A stretch of DNA of 64,000 bases from assembly GCA_040881665.1 (NCBI GenBank), contig JBBECT010000004.1:444303-508302 (forward strand). Direction: 5' to 3'. The notes below the pieces were generated by a model that saw only the letters and a list, made by a program, of their open reading frames with translations, searched no databases and was not told where the DNA came from. Shown piece after piece: positions 9,022 to 17,940 of the stretch (the first letter of the stretch is position 1; every line of letters starts with the position of its first letter). A program made the translations under genes and the position numbers. Source of the DNA: Actinomycetota bacterium. Its GTDB lineage: Bacteria > Actinomycetota > UBA4738 > HRBIN12.

Positions 9022-10025
9022 GCGGTCCGCTGCTGGAGGTGCGCGATCTGCACGTGACGTTCCGCTCGCGGACCGGATTCGTGGGCGGCCTGCTCGGCCG
9101 GAAGCCCGTGGCCGCCCGTGCGGTCGACGGCGTCTCGCTCGAGATCGGGGAGGGAGAGATCCTCGCGCTCGCGGGCGAGTCCGGGTGCGGCAAGACGACG
9201 CTGGCGCGCGCGATCATGGGCTTCGTCCGGCCCGAGTCGGGCGAGATCCGCTTCGATGGGGAACCGCTCGGCACCAGCGGTCGCGACCTGCGGGAGCACC
9301 GCCGGCAGGTGCAGATGATCTACCAGGACCCGTCCGGTGCATTGAACCCGCGACAGACCGTCTACGACGCGGTCGCCGAGGGCGTGCGGATCCACGACAT
9401 GGAGGGCGACGAGGAACGGCGCGTCGCGGACGCGATGTCCCGCGCGGGCCTGCGCCCTCCCGAGCGCTCGTTCCTGTCGTACCCGCACGAGTTGTCCGGT
9501 GGTCAACGCCAGCGCGTCGTGATCGCGGGCGCGCTCGCGCTCGAGCCGCGGCTGATCGTCGCCGACGAGCCGGTCTCGAACCTGGACGCGTCGGTGCGCG
9601 GGGAGATCCTCCGCCTGCTGCTGCAGCTGCGCGACGACGCGAAGATCAGCCTGATGATCGTCACCCACGACCTCGGTCTCGCCTGGACCGTCGCGGACCG
9701 CGTCGCGGTGATGTACCTGGGCCGGATCGTCGAGGTGGGTCCGACGCGGTCGCTGCTGACCCGTCCGCTGCACCCCTACACGCAGGCGCTGCTCGCCGCG
9801 GTTCCCGAAACGGGCGGTCTCGATCGTCCCTTCCTCCAGGGGGAGCCTCCCGACCCCACGCGGATCCCCTCGGGGTGCCGGTTCCATCCGCGGTGCCCAG
9901 CGCTCGCCGACGGCCGCGCCGCCGCAGCGGGTGTGGCAGGGGCGTGCGAGAAGGACGACCTCACGCTCGTCGAACTCGAACCCGGCCACCACGTGGCGTG
10001 CCATCTCGCTGCGACCGAGCACTAG
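9018..10025 (+). CDS. Peptide-type ABC importer ATPase (DppF-like)
   Basis: The 335-residue ATPase starts at GTG 9018 within the stop region of the preceding gene. It shows Walker A GESGCGKTT, signature LSGGQRQRVVIAGALAL, Walker B LIVADEPVSNLD and the C-terminal extension LHPYTQALLAAVPETGG with GCRFHPRCP. The segment RKPVAARAVDGVSLEIG at the N-terminus is the usual DppF insertion. It is the last gene of the operon; tRNA-Ser follows 10 bases after its stop. Confidence 0.93.
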   Translation: MSGPLLEVRDLHVTFRSRTGFVGGLLGRKPVAARAVDGVSLEIGEGEILALAGESGCGKTTLARAIMGFVRPESGEIRFDGEPLGTSGRDLREHRRQVQMIYQDPSGALNPRQTVYDAVAEGVRIHDMEGDEERRVADAMSRAGLRPPERSFLSYPHELSGGQRQRVVIAGALALEPRLIVADEPVSNLDASVRGEILRLLLQLRDDAKISLMIVTHDLGLAWTVADRVAVMYLGRIVEVGPTRSLLTRPLHPYTQALLAAVPETGGLDRPFLQGEPPDPTRIPSGCRFHPRCPALADGRAAAAGVAGACEKDDLTLVELEPGHHVACHLAATEH

Positions 10026-10034
10026 ACTCGCCGC

Positions 10035-10121
10035 GGGAGGATGGCCGAGCGGACGAAGGCGACGGTCTTGAAAACCGTTAGCGGGGCAACTCGCTCGTGG
10101 GTTCGAATCCCACTCCTCCCG
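10035..10121 (+). tRNA. tRNA-Ser (anticodon UGA)
   Basis: The acceptor arm pairs GGGAGGA (10035-10041) with TCCTCCC (10114-10120), with G121 as discriminator. The anticodon loop is CTTGAAA at 10067-10073, giving anticodon TGA. The T arm is GTGGG-TTCGAAT-CCCAC at 10097-10113, and a long variable arm lies between, as expected for serine tRNAs. CCA is not encoded. The IS481-type element begins within two or three bases of its 3' end. Confidence 0.96.
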
Positions 10122-10123
10122 CT
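10111..10123 (+). repeat. Direct repeat copy 1 (tRNA-Ser 3' end) flanking the IS
   Basis: CACTCCTCCCGCT, comprising part of the T arm, the acceptor 3' strand and two further bases, recurs with one mismatch at 11127-11139 on the other side of the IS element. It behaves like a target-site duplication or an attachment-site core. Confidence 0.65.
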
Positions 10124-10180
10124 GTCTAGAACTGACGGACATCGTGTACACATCGGGTTCTCTCGGAGAAGGGGGAACCG

Positions 10181-11104
10181 ATGACCGAGCGGGAGCTGTC
10201 CAGGGCGGCCGCCAGGCGACTGGCGATCATCCGCCATGCCGAGGAGGTCAGCGGCAACGTCGCGTTGACGTGTCGCTATTACGGGATCTCGCGAACGCTC
10301 TTCTATGCGTGGCGTCGCCGCTACGAGGAACTCGGGATGGACGGACTGCGCCCGCGTTCACGCCGGCCGCACACGAGCCCGAATGCGACCAGCGGTGAGG
10401 TGATCGGCAAGATCGTTCACCTGCGCACGAACTATCACTTCGGGCCGGCCAAGATCTCCATGTACCTCAAGCGCTACCACGACCTGCAGGTGAGCACCTC
10501 AGGGGTGTGGCGGATCCTCAAGCGCCTGGAGATGAACCGGCTGCCGGCCTCTCAGCGCTACAAGCGCCACGTCGATCGGTGGAAGCGCTATGAGAAGCCT
10601 CAGCCTGGGCACCGCGTGCAGATCGACGTCAAGTTCGTTGCCCCGCTGAAGGGCTCACGCCGCAAGCACTACCAGTTCACCGCGATCGACGACTGCACCC
10701 GGATCCGAGTATTGCGGATCTACGACCGGCTCAACCAAAAGACCGCGATCCAGTTCGTCGACTACGTGCTGGAGAAGCTCCCGTTCGCCGTCGAGGTGAT
10801 CCAGACCGACAACGGCGCGGAGTTCGCCTCGCAGTTCCACTACCACGTACTGGATGCAGGGATCGGTCACGTCTACATCAAGCCGGCGACGCCGCGGCTG
10901 AACGGCAAGGTGGAACGATCCCACCGGATCGATCAGGAGGAGTTCTACCGGATGCTCGAGGGGGTGGTGATCGACGACACGGAGCTGTTCAACGATCGGC
11001 TGAAGGAGTGGGAGGACTTCTACAACTACAACCGACCCCACGGGGGTCTCGGGGGTCAGACCCCATATGAAAGACTGAGGGAGAAGACGACGAGCCCGGT
11101 GTAA
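10181..11104 (+). CDS. IS481-family transposase
   Basis: This 307-residue protein has an N-terminal helix-turn-helix (about residues 12-60, with YYGISRTLFYAWRRRYEELG) followed by an rve-type DDE integrase core: first aspartate in VQIDVKFV, second in IQTDNGAEF, and glutamate in NGKVERSHRIDQEEF. The C-terminus YNYNRPHGGLGGQTPYERL is the typical family ending. It appears full length and intact, so the element may be active. ATG 10181 is preceded by a GGAGAAGGGGGAA ribosome-binding site. Confidence 0.95.
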   Translation: MTERELSRAAARRLAIIRHAEEVSGNVALTCRYYGISRTLFYAWRRRYEELGMDGLRPRSRRPHTSPNATSGEVIGKIVHLRTNYHFGPAKISMYLKRYHDLQVSTSGVWRILKRLEMNRLPASQRYKRHVDRWKRYEKPQPGHRVQIDVKFVAPLKGSRRKHYQFTAIDDCTRIRVLRIYDRLNQKTAIQFVDYVLEKLPFAVEVIQTDNGAEFASQFHYHVLDAGIGHVYIKPATPRLNGKVERSHRIDQEEFYRMLEGVVIDDTELFNDRLKEWEDFYNYNRPHGGLGGQTPYERLREKTTSPV

Positions 11105-11119
11105 ACGAACACCGTCAGT
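11099..11119 (-). repeat. Right terminal inverted repeat of the IS481 element
   Basis: Read on the minus strand it gives ACTGACGGTGTTCGTTTACAC, matching the left end at 10131-10151 in 17 of 21 positions. The outermost bases, about to 11125, give TGTGC on the minus strand. Confidence 0.75.
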
Positions 11120-11949
11120 CGCACACCACACCTCCCGCTCCGGCTCGTGAGCGAGTGGCTCCTCGGCCCTCAGCTAACAGAATCAAGGCACAGATCCCGG
11201 CTGCTCCCACAGCGATCCAGAAGGGGCGGCGGACCTTCGGCTCGTCCGCGAGATAACCGATGATCAGCAAGGCGCTCAGCATGACTGTGCCGAGCGCGCC
11301 GAGCGCCGCTGGTCGCGACAACCAGCCTGACAGCACGATCCCCATCGCGAACGGACCCCCGAACACCAGGAAGAATCCTCCGATCTCCGTCGTCTGCCAT
11401 CCGAAGCGCGCATCGGCCGTCAGGAACGGGATGGAGGTTGCGACCACGAGTCCGAGTGCGACTGTGACCACCTTGACCCACGTTGGCCCGGTGGGGCCGG
11501 TCAGGTGCCGACGGATCACCACTACCAGGCACGCGATGACCCGTGATACCCATCGCGACTCCCAATCCAGCGGCAAGCAGCCGCAACGGCATCAAGCCGA
11601 TGTCCGGGTAGCCACCGGTGGTCCCGAAGAAGGCTCCCCAGTGCTTGGTCGCATAGATCCCCCAGCCGCAGAGCTGTGCGGCGAGAACGAGCGAGGCACC
11701 GGAACACGCGGCGATGAGAGTTTCGACGCGGGGGAACAACAGGAGCATCAGCCCGGCGGCGAAGAGTCCGGCGAGCACGAACCACGTGTAGGTGGGATAG
11801 ACGGTCGGTGACGAGAGCTGCGACGCGTCGCCGTGGATGCCGAGGACGACGGCCGAAGGAGCACAGGCTACAAGGACGATCCCCCCGACGATCCTGCTCG
11901 CCCGTTGGCGCGCGGTGTCGTCTTGGTCGAGTTCGACGCTGGCCGTCAT
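11115..11949 (-). pseudogene. Multi-pass membrane protein, frameshifted and ended by the IS
   Basis: The reading frame starts at ATG 11949 (MTASVELDQDD) and encodes hydrophobic helices such as IVGGIVLVACAPSAVVLGI and WFVLAGLFAAGLMLLLFP. Near 11540-11548 the frame is lost, but another frame continues with more helices (VVTVALGLVVATSIPFL, FFLVFGGPFAMGIVLSGWL, ALLIIGYLA). The last codons read into the right inverted repeat of the IS element, which supplies the stop, so the original C-terminus may have been lost. I do not recognise the family. Either a decaying gene or a sequencing error plus an IS-shortened tail. Confidence 0.55.
11127..11139 (+). repeat. Direct repeat copy 2 flanking the IS
   Basis: CACACCTCCCGCT matches the tRNA-Ser 3' end copy at 10111-10123 at 12 of 13 positions. 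It lies immediately beyond the right end of the IS element. Confidence 0.6.
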
Positions 11950-12026
11950 GCTGCGATCATAGGCGTACCCCCTGCCCCGCGGTAGGTCTCGTCCCGAGTG
12001 CGATCGGGGTCTGCTACGGTCGACCG

Positions 12027-12536
12027 ATGAGCGGGTCGGTGCTGGAGGACGCGTTCGCGCACCACGTCTGGGCAACGCTGCAGTTGCTCGATGCGTGTCT
12101 CGCGCTCAGTCCACAGCAGCTGGAAACCGCTGTCCCCGGGACGTACGGGTCGATCCTCGCGACGCATCGACACCTGATCGGGGCGGACTCGGGCTACCTG
12201 TTCGTGATGAGTGGCGAGTGCATCCCCGAGATCGACGAGGGTCACATGGACCTGCGCGAGCTGCGGGCCGTGATCGAGAGGAACGGTGCCGTCTGGGCCG
12301 AACTCCTGGAGGACGACCCCGATCCGGCCGCCGTCTTGTCGAGGCGTCGCGACGACGGGTCGGAAACCCAAGCTCCGATAAGCATCCGGCTCTCGCAGGT
12401 CCTCCACCACGGGACCGACCATCGGAGCCAGATCTGCACCGTCCTCACGACGCTCGGGGTGGAACCGCCACTCATCGATGTCTGGGACTTCGCCTGGCGG
12501 GATGATCGTCTCGTCGAAGTACCGCCGACGTCCTGA
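12027..12536 (+). CDS. DinB-like protein
   Basis: The 169-residue protein resembles the DinB/DUF664 four-helix bundle family. Histidines typical of its metal site appear in FAHHVWATLQLLD near the N-terminus, THRHLIGADSGYL in the middle and VLHHGTDHRSQI near residue 135. Family members are metal-binding proteins, some acting as thiol-dependent transferases; the reaction here cannot be stated. Start ATG 12027, divergent from the broken membrane protein gene, with 77 bases between. Confidence 0.75.
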   Translation: MSGSVLEDAFAHHVWATLQLLDACLALSPQQLETAVPGTYGSILATHRHLIGADSGYLFVMSGECIPEIDEGHMDLRELRAVIERNGAVWAELLEDDPDPAAVLSRRRDDGSETQAPISIRLSQVLHHGTDHRSQICTVLTTLGVEPPLIDVWDFAWRDDRLVEVPPTS

Positions 12537-12639
12537 CCACGACCCGTCGGGAGCCGTGGTGGGGAAGAGCGTTTCCGCGCTCGCACGGTCGGGTAGGTCC
12601 TCTGGGAAGTCTCTTCAGGCGAAGGATCGGAGGCACGGA

Positions 12640-12804
12640 ATGGGTCTCGTCATCGTTCTCCTGCTGCTCGCGTTGATCGTGGGTGGCATCGGGCTCGTCG
12701 TGGAAGGTCTCTTCTGGCTGCTCATCATCGCGGGTGCCCTCCTGGTCGCAGGTGCGATCGCGGGCTGGATGAGCCGCAGCTCGGGCACACGCACCACGAT
12801 GTGA
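12640..12804 (+). CDS. Small hydrophobic membrane protein (54 aa)
   Basis: The start at ATG 12640 is supported by the GGAGG ribosome-binding site nine bases upstream. The 54 residues form two hydrophobic segments (VIVLLLLALIVGGIGLVV and FWLLIIAGALLVAGAIAGWM) and a short polar tail. Proteins of this kind are common in actinobacteria and have no assigned function. The next gene overlaps by four bases, suggesting cotranscription. Confidence 0.65.
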   Translation: MGLVIVLLLLALIVGGIGLVVEGLFWLLIIAGALLVAGAIAGWMSRSSGTRTTM

Positions 12805-13340
12805 GCGAACCGCCAGGGGTAGCCATGTCGTGGTCCACCGTCCCCACGGATCTCGATCTGCGGAGGCTGCACGTTTCGCGTGCCATCCGCCGGGTCGGGA
12901 TCATCCTGCTCGTCGTGCTCGTCGGCGTCGGTGCGACCGGCTGGCTCGGGGTCAAGAGCGGAGCCGTCTCGGCGTCGGCCGCGGGAACGGGGCTCGACGT
13001 CCGGTTCGCCCGCGTCGCTCGTCCCGGGCTCGCGGCACCGCTGGTGATCGATGTCCGCCGCGATGGAGGGTTCGCCGGCCGAGACGTCGTCGTCGAGATC
13101 TCGACGTCCTACCTCGCCGCGTTCGACTGGAACACGATGTTCCCCGATCCCCTCGATCAAGTGCGAGAGGGCGATCGGCTGGTGCTGACGTTCCCCGCCC
13201 CCGAGGCTGATCGGTTGCGGATCACGCTCGATGCGCGGCTCAGCCCCTCGGTCCAAGCCGGCTTCGACGGAACCGTGGCCGTCCGCGAGGCAGGCGAGAG
13301 GATCGTGGCGGTTGCCTTCCGGACGGAGGTGATGCCCTGA
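12801..13340 (+). CDS. Membrane-anchored protein of unknown function
   Basis: The protein has 179 residues from GTG 12801, overlapping the small membrane protein stop; ATG 12825 (MSWSTVP) is an alternative start. A single helix, VGIILLVVLVGVGATGWLGV (about residues 32-52), is followed by an extracytoplasmic domain of beta character. No family recognised. The next gene starts on its last base, and that gene encodes a DUF421 protein, so the three may act together at the membrane; this is inference from spacing only. Confidence 0.65.
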   Translation: MSEPPGVAMSWSTVPTDLDLRRLHVSRAIRRVGIILLVVLVGVGATGWLGVKSGAVSASAAGTGLDVRFARVARPGLAAPLVIDVRRDGGFAGRDVVVEISTSYLAAFDWNTMFPDPLDQVREGDRLVLTFPAPEADRLRITLDARLSPSVQAGFDGTVAVREAGERIVAVAFRTEVMP

Positions 13341-13788
13341 TGGAGGTCGTGATCCGCGCGCTCGTCGTGTACGTGTTCCTGATCCTGGTGATGCGTGCCC
13401 TCGGCAAGCGAGAGCTCACCGGTATGACCGCGTTCGATCTCGTGCTGCTGATCGTGATGGGTGACCTCGTGCAGCAAGGGATCACCCAGGAGGACATGTC
13501 GCTCACGGGTGCGTTCCTCGCGGTCGGAAGATCGCCGTGCTGCTGGCCGCGATGTCCTACCTGCAGTTCCGATGGCCGCGGCTCCGCGTCACGACGGAGG
13601 GTTCCCCGGTGATCGTCGTCCGCGACGGCGAACCGGACTTGGAACGCATCCGTACGGAGCGACTCACGATCGAGGACGTGAACGATGCCGCCCGCGAGCA
13701 CGGGATCGGCGATCTCGCCGACGTGCGGTTCGCCGTCCTGGAGGCGGATGGGAAGTTCTCGTTCGTAAAGCGGGCCGACGCAGCCTGA
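13340..13788 (+). pseudogene. DUF421 (YetF-like) membrane protein, frameshifted
   Basis: The first part has the DUF421 signature: a leading helix VVYVFLILVMRALGKRELTGMT, then FDLVLLIVMGDLVQQGI. Frame is lost near 13526-13532; the rest, SYLQFRWPRLRVTTEGSPVIVV and LTIEDVNDAAREHGIGDLAD, continues in another frame and completes the family's soluble domain. Inserting one base in the CGGAAG region would restore a single protein of about 150 residues. A sequencing indel is as likely as real decay. Confidence 0.75.
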
Positions 13789-13871
13789 GCTGCGGATCCC
13801 CCGGTCCCTCGACGCACCCTACGGCCGAAGACCCACTCAAGAGACGTTCGACGGAGGCCGATACCCCCCAC

Positions 13872-15413
13872 ATGAGAGTGCTCGAGGGGGAGCGCGCGGC
13901 TCCTGCTGTCGATGAACGGATCCGGCGCGAGGCGCGCGTCGTGGGTCTGCGCGACGTTCAGGGACCCTCCCTCGAGTCGGTCGAACGCCGCAGGATGCAG
14001 CTCTGGGTCCTGACCTCCGTCCTGCTGGTCGGGGTCAGCGCGGGGTTCGCCCTCCTGACGATGCTTCCCGACGACGCCAGGTTCGCGTCCCCGAACGCGC
14101 TCCGGATCGGCGTGGTCCTGCTCACGATCGGCTTCTGCGGATACGCGATCGAGAAGGAACTGCACCTGCGCAAGCTCTCGCGGATGCTCGTCGACGAGCG
14201 CGTGCTGTCGACGGCGCTGTCGAACCGGCTGCACGAGGTGTCTCTGCTGCTCGACGCCGGCAAGGCGATCAACTCCGTGCTCGAACTCGGGTCGGTCCTG
14301 GACGTGATCCTCCGCAGCGCGATGGACCTGCTTGACGGCAAGAGCGGCTCGATCATGCTCGTCGAAGGCGACGAGCTGGTCGCCGCGTCCGTGCGCGGGA
14401 ACGAGGCCGCGCAGGGCGCGCGCCTGCCGATCGGCGACGGGATCGCCGGACGGGTGGCGATGACGCGTGACGCTCTGCTGATCAACGGCGCGCCCGATCC
14501 GACGGAGTTCCCCGGGCTCGGCTCCCGGATCGAAACCGTGGACTCCTCACTCAGCGTTCCGCTGATGAACCGGGCGGAGCTGCTCGGTGTGCTCAACGTG
14601 AACGCGATCGGGCAACGGGAGTTCAGCGAGTACGAGCTCCGCGCGCTCAGCCTGTTCGCCGAGCAGGCGGCCGCAGCGATCGCGAACGCGCGCCTGTACG
14701 AGGCCGAGCGCAGCCACGTCTCGCAGCTCCTCGAGCTCGATCGGATGAAGAACGAGTTCGTCGCCCGCGTCACGCACGAGCTTCGGACGCCGCTCACCTC
14801 GATCATCGCCGCGGCACAGACCGCGCAGCGGCCGGAGCGGTTCGACGAGCAGCCCGAGGTCGTGGCGATCATCGAGCGCCAGGCGCAGCGCCTGTCGGGC
14901 ATGGTCGAGGAACTGCTGACCGCTTCGCGCCTCGAGCAGCAGGACACGATGCCGCCGCTGCAGCATGTGGATCTCGCCGGGCTCGTGCGGGTGGCCGCCC
15001 GGGACTTCGCGATCGCCGGCATGGGGGTCGGCGTCGACGCGCCGCGTGCCGTCGAGGTGATGGGCGATCCGGACTCGTTGCGCCGTGTGATCGACAACCT
15101 CGTGGAGAACGCGTTCAAGTACGGGAAGCCCCCCGTGACGGTGCGGGTCGAACACCACAGCACGACACGCGTCGTGCTGTCGGTTACCGACCGCGGCGCC
15201 GGGATCCCGGAGTCGGATCGTGAGCGCGTGTTCGACAAGTTCTACCGATTGCCGCAAGGCGGCGATCGTCCTGGCCTCGGCCTCGGGTTGCCGATCGTTC
15301 GCGGGCTCGTCGGCGCCTGCCGGGGAACGGTGTGGGTCGAAGCCGATCCGAGCGGAGGCGCGGCGTTCCGCGTCGAGCTCGGCGTCGCAGAACCGAGACA
15401 GGAGGCGTCATGA
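13872..15413 (+). CDS. Sensor histidine kinase with GAF domain
   Basis: The protein has 513 residues. Two membrane helices (about 41-62 and 77-95) are followed by a GAF domain (about 118-280), a dimerisation domain with the phosphorylated histidine in VARVTHELRTPLTS (about residue 302), and an ATPase domain with N box NLVENAFKYG, G1 box DRGAGIPESD and G2 box GLGLGLPIV. No periplasmic sensor loop of any size is seen, so the signal is probably read in the membrane or by the GAF domain. The ATG overlap with the response regulator shows that the two genes form a pair. Confidence 0.93.
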   Translation: MRVLEGERAAPAVDERIRREARVVGLRDVQGPSLESVERRRMQLWVLTSVLLVGVSAGFALLTMLPDDARFASPNALRIGVVLLTIGFCGYAIEKELHLRKLSRMLVDERVLSTALSNRLHEVSLLLDAGKAINSVLELGSVLDVILRSAMDLLDGKSGSIMLVEGDELVAASVRGNEAAQGARLPIGDGIAGRVAMTRDALLINGAPDPTEFPGLGSRIETVDSSLSVPLMNRAELLGVLNVNAIGQREFSEYELRALSLFAEQAAAAIANARLYEAERSHVSQLLELDRMKNEFVARVTHELRTPLTSIIAAAQTAQRPERFDEQPEVVAIIERQAQRLSGMVEELLTASRLEQQDTMPPLQHVDLAGLVRVAARDFAIAGMGVGVDAPRAVEVMGDPDSLRRVIDNLVENAFKYGKPPVTVRVEHHSTTRVVLSVTDRGAGIPESDRERVFDKFYRLPQGGDRPGLGLGLPIVRGLVGACRGTVWVEADPSGGAAFRVELGVAEPRQEAS

Positions 15414-15856
15414 TCCGCACGCAACGAATCGTGATCGTGGAGGACGAGCCCGACACCTTGCTCATGCTCCGGCTGAACCTCGAGGCGACGGGCTATGAGA
15501 CCTCGCTCGCCGCCGACGGCGCCACCGCCGTGCGCAGGATCACCGAGGAGCAGCCCGACCTCGTCCTGCTGGACCTGATGCTGCCGGTGATGGACGGCTG
15601 GGCCGTCCTCGCGGAGCTCCAGACCTGGACGAACGCGCCGTCGGTCGTCGTCGTGAGCGCGAAGCACACGCCGCGCGATCGCGTCCGCGCGACCCAGCTC
15701 GGCGCTGCGGCGTACGTGGCCAAGCCGTTCGACATGGACGACCTGATCGGTGTGCTCAGCGAGGTCGCGCTCGCCCGCGGCAAGGCGCAGGTCGGGCCGA
15801 TCCAGCGCCAGTCGCTCGACGAGCTCCCCGGCCTCGACGGTCTCGAACCCGCCTAG
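15410..15856 (+). CDS. Single-domain response regulator
   Basis: This 148-residue protein is a receiver domain with acidic pair E11-D12, phosphoacceptor D55 in LVLLDLMLP, and the conserved lysine in [10 protein letters not shown]. No DNA-binding domain follows; about 25 residues of tail remain. It would be phosphorylated by the histidine kinase whose stop it overlaps, and then act by protein contact. The haem operon starts 44 bases downstream. Confidence 0.92.
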   Translation: MIRTQRIVIVEDEPDTLLMLRLNLEATGYETSLAADGATAVRRITEEQPDLVLLDLMLPVMDGWAVLAELQTWTNAPSVVVVSAKHTPRDRVRATQLGAAAYVAKPFDMDDLIGVLSEVALARGKAQVGPIQRQSLDELPGLDGLEPA

Positions 15857-15900
15857 GGTTCCGCTCGGCGGCCTGCGCGGCCTGCTCGTATCCTGGGGGC

Positions 15901-16965
15901 GTGGCCCCGTTCGAAGACCGCTTCTTGCGCGCCTGCCGGCGTGAGGCGACCGATGCGACGCCTGTCTGGTTCATGCGCCAGGCGGGGCGTTACCTGCCCG
16001 AGTATCGGGAGCTCCGCGGCGACCGCGACATCCTCGAGACCTGCAAGGACCCGGCCGCGGCGGTCGAGATCACGTTGCAGCCTCTGCGCCGGTTCCCCGC
16101 CGACGCCGCGATCCTGTTCTCCGACATCATGGTGCCGCTGGCCGGCATCGGGATCGACGTGCGCATCGACCCGGGCGTCGGACCGGTGGTCGGCACACTG
16201 GTGCGGACGGCCGACGACGTCGCGCGCCTGCGGCTGCTGGAACCCGAGCGGGATGTTCCCGAGGTGCTGGAGGCGATCCGCCTGCTCCGCAAAGAGCTGT
16301 CTGTCCCGTTGATCGGGTTCGCCGGCGCTCCCTTCACCCTCGCGAGCTACCTGATCGAAGGCGGGCCGTCGCGGACGCACGAGCGAGCCAAGGCGCTGAT
16401 GTACGGCGATCCCGCGACATGGAACGGGCTGATGACGATCCTCGGGAGCATCGTCGCGGCGCATCTGCGCGCGCAGGTCGCGGCGGGTGCGCAGGCGCTC
16501 CAGGTGTTCGACTCGTGGGTCGGGGCGCTGGGTCCCGACGAGTACGCGCGCTACGTGTTCCCCACGATGCGGTCGCTGTTCTCCGAGCTCGAGGGTCTCG
16601 ATGTTCCGCTGATCCACTTCGGTGTCGGCACCGGTGAGCTGCTGCCACAGCTCCGCCGGGCCGGAGGTCAGGTGATCGGGCTCGATTGGCGCACCCCGCT
16701 CGACCTCGGGTGGGAGCGTGTCGGGTTCGACGTCGGCGTCCAGGGCAACCTCGATCCGGCCGTGCTCCTCGCGCCGTGGGACGTGGTCGAGGATCGCGCG
16801 CTCGCGGTGCTCGAGCGGGCCGGCGGCCGGCCCGGCCACGTGTTCAACCTCGGTCACGGGGTGCTGCCGGCGACCCCGCCCGACACGCTCGCGCGACTCG
16901 TCGATCTTGTTCACACGGAGACCGCACGGGACCGAGCCGCGCGACGGGAGGAACCCACCACATGA
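15901..16965 (+). CDS. hemE: Uroporphyrinogen decarboxylase
   Basis: HemE removes four carboxyl groups from uroporphyrinogen III to give coproporphyrinogen III in the cytoplasm. The 354-residue protein has the family signature [16 protein letters not shown] at about residues 20-36, the [14 protein letters not shown] segment, [12 protein letters not shown] and the C-terminal [14 protein letters not shown]. Start GTG 15901. It leads a four-gene operon; the next gene (ferrochelatase) overlaps its stop by four bases. Confidence 0.96.
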   Translation: MAPFEDRFLRACRREATDATPVWFMRQAGRYLPEYRELRGDRDILETCKDPAAAVEITLQPLRRFPADAAILFSDIMVPLAGIGIDVRIDPGVGPVVGTLVRTADDVARLRLLEPERDVPEVLEAIRLLRKELSVPLIGFAGAPFTLASYLIEGGPSRTHERAKALMYGDPATWNGLMTILGSIVAAHLRAQVAAGAQALQVFDSWVGALGPDEYARYVFPTMRSLFSELEGLDVPLIHFGVGTGELLPQLRRAGGQVIGLDWRTPLDLGWERVGFDVGVQGNLDPAVLLAPWDVVEDRALAVLERAGGRPGHVFNLGHGVLPATPPDTLARLVDLVHTETARDRAARREEPTT

Positions 16966-17936
16966 CCGAGACGACCGGTCTGCTCGTGATGGCCTACGGA
17001 ACCGCGAGTGGTCCCGACGACATCGAGCGCTATTACACCGACATCCGGGGGGGGCGCCCTCCTTCGCCCGAGCACCTCGAGGAGCTGATCGATCGCTACG
17101 CCGCGATCGGGAACGTGTTCCCGCTCACCGACATCACGACCGCGGAGGCCGACGGACTCGCCGCCACGCTGAAGGGGCGCGGTATGGGACCGTTGCGGCC
17201 CTACCTCGGGATGAAGCACTCTCCGCCGTTCATCTCCGAGGCGGTCGCTGCGATGCGTGCCGACGGGATCGAGCATGCCGTCGGGATCGTGATGGCGCCG
17301 CATTGGTCGGGGATGTCGATCCAGACCTACACCGACCGTGTGACGACGTCCGTGATCGAGAGCGGTGGTCCGTCGTTCTCCTTCGTGGAACAGTGGTACG
17401 ACCACCGGTCGTTCCTCGCGTTCCTCACGTCTCGGGTTGCCGACGCACACGCGAAGCTGGCGGAGGACGAGCGCGCGAACCCGTACACGATCTTCTCCGC
17501 GCACAGCCTTCCGACCCGCACGCTCGACGACGGCTCGATGCGTTGCAAGTACTGCACGGCAGACCGGTGTGCCGATCGCTGCACCTACGGGGCCCAGATG
17601 CGCGACACGGCCGACCGGATCGCGGGGAGCCTGGGGCTCGCCGCGTACGGCACCGCATGGCAGAGCGCGGGCCGAACCGCCGACCGCTGGTGGGGTCCGC
17701 CGATCGAGGACGTGATCCCCGAGCTCGCGGAGAAGGGGCACACGGCGGTCGTCGTGTGCTCGGCTGGGTTCGTCACCGATCATCTCGAGATCCTCTACGA
17801 CCTCGACATCGAGACCGCCGAGATCGCTCGCGACGCGGGGATCGCGTTCACCCGTACCGAGATGCCGAACGCCGATCCCGTGTTCATCGAAGCGCTCGGT
17901 GACGTCGTCGCCGACCACCTCGACGGATCGAGGTAG
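16962..17936 (+). CDS. cpfC: Coproporphyrin III ferrochelatase
   Basis: This 324-residue protein inserts ferrous iron into a tetrapyrrole. Its position with chdC and cgoX shows the coproporphyrin route, so the substrate should be coproporphyrin III (older name hemH). Recognisable are [10 protein letters not shown] at the start, [17 protein letters not shown] with the metal-site histidine, and the active-site glutamate region in [18 protein letters not shown] cysteine cluster [13 protein letters not shown] (about residues 188-200) resembles the [2Fe-2S] site found in actinobacterial ferrochelatases. Confidence 0.95.
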   Translation: MTETTGLLVMAYGTASGPDDIERYYTDIRGGRPPSPEHLEELIDRYAAIGNVFPLTDITTAEADGLAATLKGRGMGPLRPYLGMKHSPPFISEAVAAMRADGIEHAVGIVMAPHWSGMSIQTYTDRVTTSVIESGGPSFSFVEQWYDHRSFLAFLTSRVADAHAKLAEDERANPYTIFSAHSLPTRTLDDGSMRCKYCTADRCADRCTYGAQMRDTADRIAGSLGLAAYGTAWQSAGRTADRWWGPPIEDVIPELAEKGHTAVVVCSAGFVTDHLEILYDLDIETAEIARDAGIAFTRTEMPNADPVFIEALGDVVADHLDGSR

Positions 17937-17940
17937 GCGC

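Larger units (their letters stand above)
10123..11126 (+). mobile_element. IS481-family insertion sequence
   Basis: The element is about 1.0 kb, has one transposase gene, and has imperfect terminal inverted repeats: 10131-10151 matches the reverse complement of 11099-11119 at 17 of 21 positions, with ACTGACGG shared. Outer ends begin with TGT. The transposase stop codon lies inside the right repeat. The element is flanked by a 13-base direct repeat derived from the tRNA-Ser 3' end. End coordinates are good to a few bases. Confidence 0.8.

Noticed and set aside
10181-11104. IS481 transposase as the mover of the 30.2-38.4 kb island
   Set aside because: The IS ends (ACTGACGG...) share nothing with the island's 43-bp ends, so there is no sequence support for a link.
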